A stretch of DNA of 12,077 nt from CANLBN01 sp047634655 (lineage in GTDB: Bacteria; Pseudomonadota; Gammaproteobacteria; Pseudomonadales; Cellvibrionaceae): contig JBLIHY010000068.1 in the NCBI GenBank assembly GCA_047634655.1, positions 1 to 12,077 of the forward strand, given 5' to 3'. Numbering within the stretch: the first letter of the stretch is position 1; each line of letters starts with the position of its first letter. Shown here one piece after another: positions 6,499-12,077 of this stretch. A program made the position numbers and the translations under genes. Under the pieces are notes generated by a model, which saw only the letters and a program-made list of their open reading frames with translations, was not told where the DNA came from and searched no databases.

Positions 6499-7323
6499 TT
6501 ATTCTTTGTACTCCACGAGTTTGAGTGCGCCGGAGAGAACTAAATCCAGAAACATGCCGACCAGGCCGATCATCAAGATAGAAAAGATGACGCTGGTTAG
6601 ATCTAAGTTATTCCACTCATTCCAAACGTAATAACCGATTCCCGTTCCTCCGACCAGCATCTCCGCTGCCACGATTACTAGCCAGGCAATACCAATGGAA
6701 ATACGCATCCCGGTGAGAATGGTTGGTGCCGCAGCAGGCAAAATCACCGTAAACGCGGTTCGCAATGGTCCCAGCTCATGAGTGCTGGCGATGTTTAACC
6801 AGTCTTGACGAACACCGGCGACACCAAAGGCGGTGTTCGTCAACATGGGCCAGATGGAGCAAATAAAAATAACGAAAATCGCCGAGGCTTCCGAATCCTT
6901 AATGATAAACAAGGCCAGCGGCATCCACGCCAGTGGAGAGATCGGTCGCAGGATTTGTATCAGTGGGTTGAGCGTCTGATACATCAAAGGCGACATCCCG
7001 ATCAGGAATCCGAACGGGATGGCAATAACCAATGCAAGCGTGAACCCGGTAATAACACGGTACAGGGAATAACCCAGTTGGATACCAATCCCTTTATCGT
7101 TGGGCCCTGCATCGTAAAAAGGATTGCTGAGCTCCTCATAAGCGCGGCCAAGCACTTTAGAGGGCGGAGGCACTCGGGATTCCTGATCGGCGCCACCCAT
7201 CAACAGATCGTACTCTGTTAGTGCTTCAGTTTTTTCGGGCTCGGTGACGACAAGTTCCCAAAAACCCAGAAGCACTACCAACAGGACGAGCGTCAAAAGC
7301 ATAGATTTTACGCGCAGTGACAT
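6499..7323 (-). CDS. cynB: ABC transporter permease, cyanate/nitrate type
   Basis: A 274-residue inner-membrane permease of the NrtB/CynB (BPD_transp_1) family. Hydrophobic helices are visible near residues 5-24, 88-109, 129-141, 147-165, 208-226 and 244-266, with a periplasmic stretch of about 60 residues after the first. The cytoplasmic EAA-type coupling loop, which contacts the ATPase, lies near 177-206 and includes HELGPLRTAFTVILPAA; the usual EAA is degenerate (THE), but the G and the ILP are kept. The ATG at 7323 is 5 nt after the cynA stop, with AAGGA about 10 nt upstream, so the two genes are tightly linked. Substrate is inferred from context with cynS; related permeases carry nitrate, bicarbonate or sulfonates. 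Confidence 0.93.
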   Translation of the reverse strand: MSLRVKSMLLTLVLLVVLLGFWELVVTEPEKTEALTEYDLLMGGADQESRVPPPSKVLGRAYEELSNPFYDAGPNDKGIGIQLGYSLYRVITGFTLALVIAIPFGFLIGMSPLMYQTLNPLIQILRPISPLAWMPLALFIIKDSEASAIFVIFICSIWPMLTNTAFGVAGVRQDWLNIASTHELGPLRTAFTVILPAAAPTILTGMRISIGIAWLVIVAAEMLVGGTGIGYYVWNEWNNLDLTSVIFSILMIGLVGMFLDLVLSGALKLVEYKE

Positions 7324-7328
7324 ACCGC

Positions 7329-8807
7329 CTAGTTCCTTTTAATAGCGAAGCTGTTGACGTACTCTTCCGGCTTGCTGTAATCGAACTCTTTACCCATGAT
7401 GGTGTAATTTTCATAGGTTTTATCCGGGGCGCTATAGCCTAATTCCTTAAGCATTTTCCCAGCGTCAGCGGCGAGGTAGACTTCCTCAGCGATGCCCTTG
7501 TAATCGATATCGCCAGTGACATAACCCCAGCGTTTCATCTGTGTCAGAATCCATACGGCCATCGAGTGCCAGGGGAATGGATCAAAATCGATTCGATCGG
7601 GGACATTTTGCACAGAGCCCAAACCATCGGCAAAACGTCCAGTCAGCACCTGCTCAATGACTGGGATAGGTTGGTTGAGATAATTCTTCGGTGCAATCGC
7701 TGCAGCAATATCTTTACGGTTATCTGGGTTGGACGAGAACTGAGTGGCGTCGACCAGAGATTTCAACAAAGCGCCGTAAGTGTTGGGATTAGTCTCGGCA
7801 AATTCTTTACTGCAGGCAAATGCACAACAGGGATGTCCATCCCAAATCTCTTTAGTCAGGATGTGAATAAATCCGACTTTTTCCCAGACAGCCCGCTGGT
7901 TAAAAGGATCCGGTGACAAATAACCGTCGAGATTACCGGCGCGCAAATTAGCGACCATCTCGGGTGGTGGAACGACGCGAATCTGGATATCTTTGTCGGG
8001 ATCAAGACCGAACTCAGCTACGTAGTAACGTAGCAGGAAGTTGTGCATGGAATAGTCGAAAGGCACACCAAACTTGAAGCCTTTCCACTGTTTGGGATCG
8101 CGCTTGTTGATGTGATCGTTGCGAAGCACGATGGCCTGGCCATTAATATTTTCTACCGCCGGCATAATGTAGGGCTCGGCGATGGAGCCGGCGCCCATTG
8201 TCATCGACAGTGGCATTGGCGTAAGCATGTGTGCGGCGTCGTACTCTTTGTTTAAGGACTTATCGCGAGCAACAGCCCAGCCGGCGGTTTTGATAAGCTT
8301 TACGTCTAGACCATACTTTGAATAAAAGCCTAAGGGGTCCGCCATAATAATGGGGGTTGCACAGGTAATAGGAACAAAGCCGACGTTTAATTTTGTTTTT
8401 TCAAGCTTTCCAGCGGACTCTTTTACAGCGGCCTTGATGGAATCCATTGGCAACATGGTGCCCAAAATGGAAGCTGCGGTGCCGCCACCCACGGCCTTCA
8501 TAAAAGTTCGTCGCTCCATATCATTGTGATTAAAAATACCGCGAACGATGGCATTCTCGATAGCCTGGTCCAGCATATCTTCGTTAGAATCAAACTGATT
8601 TTGCTTGGAGTGATCATGGCCACTGGCTTCGGTAGCCGTCTCGGTAGTCATTTTCTCGACTTCTTTTTCCAACCATCGCGTTCGTTGGCCGTCATCGGTA
8701 AATTGCATTGATTTCTTTTCGATGGCGCATGCCTGACATTGACAACTTTGTGTGTGCTGTAGTGATACTTCTTCGCGATATGGGTTATTTAAACTCTTAA
8801 TGGTCAT
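7329..8807 (-). CDS. cynA: Tat-exported substrate-binding protein, NrtA/CynA type
   Basis: A 492-residue periplasmic binding protein that should capture cyanate (or a similar small anion) for CynBD. Residues 138-490 fit the NrtA/CmpA/CynA fold: KLNVGFVPITCATPIIMA, then FYSKYGLDVKLIKTAGWAVARD, LTPMPLSMTMG, LSPDPFNQRAVW and the DPFPWHSMAVWILTQMKRWG block (409-428). A twin-arginine signal E98-R-R-T-F-M-K is followed by a weakly hydrophobic stretch to about A127, so export should use the Tat system encoded downstream. Unusually, 98 residues precede the RR pair, including C22-Q-C-Q-A-C (22-27) and GHDH (63-66). The first ATG is supported by GGGGGA about 8 nt upstream; internal Met53 and Met97 lack ribosome sites. 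It is the first gene of the cynABDS operon. Substrate is inferred from the neighbours. Confidence 0.92.
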   Translation of the reverse strand: MTIKSLNNPYREEVSLQHTQSCQCQACAIEKKSMQFTDDGQRTRWLEKEVEKMTTETATEASGHDHSKQNQFDSNEDMLDQAIENAIVRGIFNHNDMERRTFMKAVGGGTAASILGTMLPMDSIKAAVKESAGKLEKTKLNVGFVPITCATPIIMADPLGFYSKYGLDVKLIKTAGWAVARDKSLNKEYDAAHMLTPMPLSMTMGAGSIAEPYIMPAVENINGQAIVLRNDHINKRDPKQWKGFKFGVPFDYSMHNFLLRYYVAEFGLDPDKDIQIRVVPPPEMVANLRAGNLDGYLSPDPFNQRAVWEKVGFIHILTKEIWDGHPCCAFACSKEFAETNPNTYGALLKSLVDATQFSSNPDNRKDIAAAIAPKNYLNQPIPVIEQVLTGRFADGLGSVQNVPDRIDFDPFPWHSMAVWILTQMKRWGYVTGDIDYKGIAEEVYLAADAGKMLKELGYSAPDKTYENYTIMGKEFDYSKPEEYVNSFAIKRN

Positions 8808-8933
8808 CAGATCTTCCCCCGGTGAGATAACACCATTTTGGTGCCTACTGTATGTGAAATGAATGCTTATATATAAAATGTAAGGCTCAAGTGATTTTAT
8901 ACTTTAATCTTTCTTATTTTCTAGTGATCAAAT

Positions 8934-8950
8934 AGCAATAAATATGCCAA
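8934..8950 (-). promoter_or_regulatory. Sigma-54 (-24/-12) promoter for cynABDS
   Basis: On the minus strand TTGGCATATTTATTGCT matches TTGGCAC-N5-TTGCW at every fixed position but one (T for C after GGCA), with exact GG-N10-GC spacing. Transcription should begin near 8923, about 115 nt before the cynA ATG. It faces the divergent sigma-54 activator gene, which fits an activator-dependent promoter. Confidence 0.75.
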
Positions 8951-8965
8951 AATAGATTTAAATCT

Positions 8966-8978
8966 TAAGCCTATGATT
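8966..8978 (-). promoter_or_regulatory. Candidate IHF binding site
   Basis: AATCATAGGCTTA on the minus strand fits the IHF consensus WATCAA-N4-TTR with one mismatch, and an A/T tract lies just upstream of it. It is placed between the palindrome cluster at 9012-9068 and the cynA -24 box, where IHF bends DNA at many sigma-54 promoters. In such AT-rich DNA a chance match is possible. Confidence 0.4.
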
Positions 8979-9011
8979 TTAAAGTATTTTTTTATAAAGC
9001 AACCTTGACAA

Positions 9012-9068
9012 AAAATCACGATTTTTCGTTTTTCATGAAATTTCGTGATTTTAAAAACGAAAAATCGT
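9012..9068. repeat. Nested inverted repeats, probable CynF activator-binding region
   Basis: Three palindromes overlap here. A perfect 16-bp inverted repeat has arms ACGATTTTTCGTTTTT (9018-9033) and its exact complement (9053-9068). A perfect 10-bp repeat AAAATCACGA/TCGTGATTTT occupies 9012-9021 and 9043-9052. TTTCATGAAA (9031-9040) is a 10-bp palindrome inside. The centre is about 120 bp upstream of the predicted cynA start, the usual range for a sigma-54 enhancer, and the right arm ends 3 bp before the cynF -24 element. Binding by CynF is inferred; the repeats themselves are exact. Confidence 0.65.
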
Positions 9069-9071
9069 TTT

Positions 9072-9088
9072 TTGGCACAAAACTTGTA
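9072..9088 (+). promoter_or_regulatory. Sigma-54 (-24/-12) promoter candidate for cynF
   Basis: TTGGCACAAAACTTGTA has a perfect -24 element (TTGGCAC) and a -12 element TTGTA with T in place of the usual C, at exact spacing. A start near 9098 would give a leader of about 27 nt before the ATG at 9125. It would make cynF expression itself sigma-54 dependent, perhaps autoregulated through the adjoining palindromes. Confidence 0.55.
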
Positions 9089-9124
9089 TCCTCTTTACAA
9101 AAGAATAAATGTGAATGGCTCTCT

Positions 9125-11017
9125 ATGAATGACCGATTGGAACAAACGCTCTTTGCCGCCTCCCCTCTGGCACAAGTTATCGTTGATCCTTTTCAAGACA
9201 GGATTCTACTCGCCAACAAAAGCGCTCAATCCCTGCTTTGGTCTAAAACCAGTAATTTACTGACCCAGCGATTCAGTATTTTTTTTGCCGGTATTTTTCC
9301 AGAACTGATTACTTTTACTCAGGAGATTTTTGACAAAAATAGTGCACGGCGTCCCGAACTAATACTGCGGTCTCCCGATGGTAGCGAGCAGAGAAAAGTA
9401 GAGGCCACGGGATTTCGAATAAAGTACGACACCACCGATAACCAGCTTGCTATCGTGTTTTACTTCTCGGACAAAACGGGAATCGAGCGCAATCGCCACG
9501 CGGAAGAGACACACAAGCATTACCTATCGGGAATCAGCCAGTGGCGTCGGATAGAAAAGGTCTTCCAAGAAATCGAGCGCAACAATCAATTAATTTTAAC
9601 GGCGGTGGGTGAAGGCATCTACGGAGTAGACGATCAAGGTAAAACCACCTTTGTTAACCCAAAGGCAGAAGAATTACTGGGTTGGCGGGCGGAGGATTTG
9701 GTTGGCAAAGATATTCACGCGATGATTCACCACAGCCACCCTTCCGGGGAGGCTTACCAACGAGAGGAGTGCCCAATTTACGCCGCTTTTTGTGATGGCG
9801 TGGTCCACCGAGTCGTAGATGAGGTTTTTTGGCGAAAAGATGGGAAAATTTTTCCAGTGGAGTACACGAGCACGCCGATCAAAGACAATGGTCACTTGGT
9901 CGGCGCCGTGGTCATTTTTCGCGACCTTACCGAACAGAAGCTTTCCCAGCAAAAATTGCTCAAAGCACTGCGCGAAATTGAGTCGCTCAAGCACCGGCTC
10001 GAACAGGAAAATGCTTATTTACAAGAAGAAATTAAGGTTACTTTCAATCACCAAACTATCGTTGGCAAGAGCCAAGCCATACAACATATTGTTCAACAGA
10101 TTGACCTGGTCGGACCAACAGATGCCACGGTTTTAATCACTGGGGAATCCGGTACCGGTAAAGAATTAATTGCTCGCGCCATTCACCAGGCGAGTCGGCG
10201 CTCACAGCGGCCATTGATCCGGGTAAATTGCGCGGCTATTCCCCGCGATTTATTTGAGAGTGAATTCTTTGGCCACGTAAAAGGTGCTTTTACTGGCGCG
10301 ACCAATAACCGTATTGGTCGCTTTGAATTGGCTGACGGCGGCACTATTTTTCTCGATGAAGTTGGCGAAATTCCGCTGGAATTGCAGGGGAAGCTATTGC
10401 GTGTACTCCAGGAGCAACAATTTGAACGAGTTGGGGATGCCCAGACCAAGAATATTGATGTCCGCGTTATTGCTGCCACCAACAAAAACTTAAAGCGACT
10501 TGCGGCGGACAAAATTTTTCGCGAAGATTTATATTTTCGTCTAAATGTCTTTCCGATCGAATCCGTACCTCTACGCGATCGCAGAGAAGATATTCCGCTG
10601 CTCGCCGTACATCTTTTGGATAAAGCTCAAAAAAAATTCAATAAGGGGAAATTGAGAGTTCCCAAATCGCAAATCAATGAACTGATTAATTACTCGTGGC
10701 CGGGCAACATTCGTGAGTTGGAAAATATTATAGAACGGCAAGTTATCGTCGCGAAAGGTAATACCTTGATTTTTGATCGCTTTCCCACGGATTCTCAACC
10801 GCAAAGCATCATTCTCGACAATGATCTTGAGATACACGTGGCAACAGAAGCGGAACGCAAACAGCAGGTAAAAGGCGACATTGTCAAAGCCCTTAGAATT
10901 ACCGAAGGTAAAGTCTATGGACAGAACGGCGCTGCTGAATACATGGGGCTAAAACCAACCACACTGGCATCGCGTATTAAAAAGTACAACATCGACCCGA
11001 GAGCCTTCAAGACCTAA
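9125..11017 (+). CDS. cynF: Sigma-54-dependent activator with PAS domains, CynF type
   Basis: A 630-residue enhancer-binding protein transcribed away from cynA. From the N-terminus: a PAS domain (about 5-120), a second PAS (about 155-271) with H202-H-S-H and the Cys-containing ECPIYAAFC segment (215-223), a coiled-coil linker (about 272-305), then the AAA+ domain with Walker A GESGTGKE (340-347), the sigma-54-contacting GAFTGA loop (387-392), Walker B TIFLDE (407-412) and arginine fingers in FREDLYFRL (R466, R472). A Fis-type helix-turn-helix lies near 600-620 (GAAEYMGLKPTTLASRIKKY). There is no receiver domain, so it probably senses a ligand or redox state through PAS. The frame is open 40 codons upstream from a TTG, but that stretch is the palindromes and promoter, so the ATG at 9125 is chosen. 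The name follows the known cynFABDS layout. Confidence 0.9.
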   Translation: MNDRLEQTLFAASPLAQVIVDPFQDRILLANKSAQSLLWSKTSNLLTQRFSIFFAGIFPELITFTQEIFDKNSARRPELILRSPDGSEQRKVEATGFRIKYDTTDNQLAIVFYFSDKTGIERNRHAEETHKHYLSGISQWRRIEKVFQEIERNNQLILTAVGEGIYGVDDQGKTTFVNPKAEELLGWRAEDLVGKDIHAMIHHSHPSGEAYQREECPIYAAFCDGVVHRVVDEVFWRKDGKIFPVEYTSTPIKDNGHLVGAVVIFRDLTEQKLSQQKLLKALREIESLKHRLEQENAYLQEEIKVTFNHQTIVGKSQAIQHIVQQIDLVGPTDATVLITGESGTGKELIARAIHQASRRSQRPLIRVNCAAIPRDLFESEFFGHVKGAFTGATNNRIGRFELADGGTIFLDEVGEIPLELQGKLLRVLQEQQFERVGDAQTKNIDVRVIAATNKNLKRLAADKIFREDLYFRLNVFPIESVPLRDRREDIPLLAVHLLDKAQKKFNKGKLRVPKSQINELINYSWPGNIRELENIIERQVIVAKGNTLIFDRFPTDSQPQSIILDNDLEIHVATEAERKQQVKGDIVKALRITEGKVYGQNGAAEYMGLKPTTLASRIKKYNIDPRAFKT

Positions 11018-11099
11018 CTATGGTCGAACAGAAGGGTTTTGAGACCGAGAAGCGCGTTGCGGAGGATAAAGCTTTAGAATGCGCAATTGTCTAACTGCC

Positions 11100-11201
11100 T
11101 TAATAGTTTTCCGATGTTTTCCGATTGATTGGATTTGCGCATCCTGCAAAAATCAATATCAATGCTATTACTGTGATGTTTCTTATGGCCCACCTATTCA
11201 T
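11100..11201 (-). CDS. Possible very small lipoprotein
   Basis: A 33-codon frame whose product begins MNRWAIRNITVIALILIFAGC, a convincing lipoprotein signal with lipobox F-A-G-C (Cys21), leaving only a dozen residues after the Cys. No ribosome site precedes the ATG at 11201. The frame is open upstream too, but those residues look non-coding. It could be a genuine small lipoprotein or the 5' remnant of a longer one, since its direction matches the damaged lipoprotein gene before it. I do not recognise a family. Confidence 0.35.
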   Translation of the reverse strand: MNRWAIRNITVIALILIFAGCANPINRKTSENY

Positions 11202-11268
11202 AATGCGAAGTGTGAATTTGGTACGCGTGATTGCGATTGTTAGGCTGAACTTTTGAGTTTTATGGTCC

Positions 11269-11550
11269 TTATTTTTCTGTCTGGTCGTTTGTATTTTGGA
11301 GTAAACCAATATCTGTCATATATTCTTCGGACAAACGATAAAACTTATCCACTGCTCTATCGGCCGCTAGATTAATGTAACTTTCCTCTACATTCTTAAC
11401 CCCTGCAGGTTTTGTAATATCATTTAAACTCGGACGGTTCCATGCTCTGTAAGGAAAGCCTCTTTTTACTGAATGATCGGCTACGCTGTAAATAGACATT
11501 GATAGCTGATCCAAAACCTCGTAGGTACAAAAACCAAGTAAACAGCGACT
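11269..11550 (-). pseudogene. Severed 3' part of the lipoprotein gene beyond an in-frame TAA
   Basis: Directly after the TAA at 11553-11551 the same reading frame stays open for another 93 codons, to a TAA at 11269. It encodes SRCLLGFCTYEVLDQLSMSI and continues to end NDQTEK. An open run of this length in AT-rich DNA, in register with the preceding lipoprotein and without its own ribosome site or ATG near its start, suggests one original gene of about 248 codons. A single base (TAT or TAC to TAA) would explain the stop, and a Tyr would suit the local GFGL-x-SR pattern. No family is recognised. The alternative is that the shorter product is the normal one and the downstream frame is chance. 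Confidence 0.5.
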
Positions 11551-12015
11551 TTATAGCCCAAACCCTTCTACGTGCGCTGAAGAATTAGCCCAAGCTTCAT
11601 GCCAAGATTGATTGATAACCACAACATAGCCAAAATTTTTCTCACGCGAAAGACGTTCAATGCTAGTTTTGTATTTTGGCAGCATCTTTCCCGTCCAGGC
11701 GCTATACAATTTTTCATTTTCTTTTATTCCGATTTCTTCTAGTTTAATCCTTACGACTGAAAAATTTGATTTGCTTTTGATGAGTTCCTCAATACCATTC
11801 GAAATAGACTCCTCATAACTTTTTTTCGACACATCTTTCTTAGTAAAATTTGTAAAAACAGTAGTGCCTACGTGTTCGTGCCTTGGCGTACTATCGGATA
11901 GGTAAATCAATGCTACAGAGTCGCCGGGTTTGCTCGGTTTAATTATGATCTCTGGTGCAGTTGCACAACCAAAAATGAAAATCACAAGAACGAGTAGATA
12001 TATTTTATTGTTCAT
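11551..12015 (-). CDS. Hypothetical lipoprotein, probably truncated by a nonsense codon
   Basis: A 154-residue product starting MNNKIYLLVLVIFIFGCATA, a lipoprotein signal with lipobox I-F-G-C and Cys17 as the likely lipidated residue. The mature part has alternating beta-like and helical stretches (VALIYLSD near 34-41, YEESISNGIEELIK near 67-80, FGYVVVINQSWHE near 128-140), but I recognise no family. The ATG at 12015 has GAAGG about 9 nt upstream. The protein ends abruptly at a TAA in mid-domain, and the frame stays open after it for 93 codons, so the gene is probably broken. Base composition is more AT-rich than in the cyn genes, hinting at separate origin. Location would be the inner or outer membrane; function unknown. 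Confidence 0.6.
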   Translation of the reverse strand: MNNKIYLLVLVIFIFGCATAPEIIIKPSKPGDSVALIYLSDSTPRHEHVGTTVFTNFTKKDVSKKSYEESISNGIEELIKSKSNFSVVRIKLEEIGIKENEKLYSAWTGKMLPKYKTSIERLSREKNFGYVVVINQSWHEAWANSSAHVEGFGL

Positions 12016-12077
12016 ACTAAAAAACCTTCATGTAATGAAATCTTGGTTGTATAAATTACTATTTGCACCTAACGCTT

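Noticed and set aside
8831..8847. Second -24/-12-like sequence closer to cynA (minus strand TAGGCACCAAAATGGTG)
   Set aside because: The -12 element TGGTG is poor; the match at 8934-8950 is much better.
11020..11094. 24-codon frame beginning 2 nt after the cynF stop
   Set aside because: No ribosome site and no recognisable product; too short to separate from chance despite the tight spacing.
11090..11244. Complete attC site
   Set aside because: The two ends fit the core consensus, but the ends do not pair beyond those seven bases, and the length is above the usual range.

Overview
The window looks like a chromosomal stretch of a free-living gammaproteobacterium of moderate GC content. The gene order hisE-tatA-tatB-tatC and the Mg-type HemB resemble the Pseudomonas/Cellvibrio side of that class. 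No rRNA, tRNA, insertion sequence or CRISPR array was seen.

Left part (1-4537), almost all on the minus strand: the 5' portion of a periplasmic YceI-family protein runs off the left edge. A gene-poor stretch of about 590 bases follows, holding a small terminator-like hairpin and an inverted repeat. Then come ridA (enamine/imine deaminase), hemB (5-aminolevulinate dehydratase) with its own extended -10 promoter, and a tight hisE-tatA-tatB-tatC operon (histidine biosynthesis plus the twin-arginine translocase).

Middle part (4657-11017): a complete cyanate-utilisation locus matching the known cynFABDS arrangement of some pseudomonads. A divergently transcribed sigma-54 activator (cynF, plus strand) faces the minus-strand operon cynA (Tat-exported binding protein), cynB (permease), cynD (ATPase) and cynS (cyanase). 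A DUF1348/NTF2-like gene starts 5 nt after cynS. The cynF-cynA intergenic region carries readable control elements: a near-consensus -24/-12 promoter for cynA, a second one for cynF, a candidate IHF site, and a compact set of nested palindromes. The palindromes centre about 120 bp upstream of the predicted cynA start, where an activator-binding site would be expected. The likely job is uptake of cyanate (possibly also nitrate-like anions) and hydrolysis to ammonia and CO2 as a nitrogen source or for detoxification.

Right part (11018-12077): AT-rich DNA of different character, with remnants of small lipoprotein genes on the minus strand. One apparent 248-codon lipoprotein gene is cut by an in-frame TAA. 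The last bases resemble an integron core site, but a complete attC site could not be demonstrated.

The cyn locus itself is a known kind of system. The less ordinary parts are the nested palindromes, the 98-residue leader ahead of the CynA Tat motif with a Cys cluster, and the DUF1348 gene coupled to cynS.
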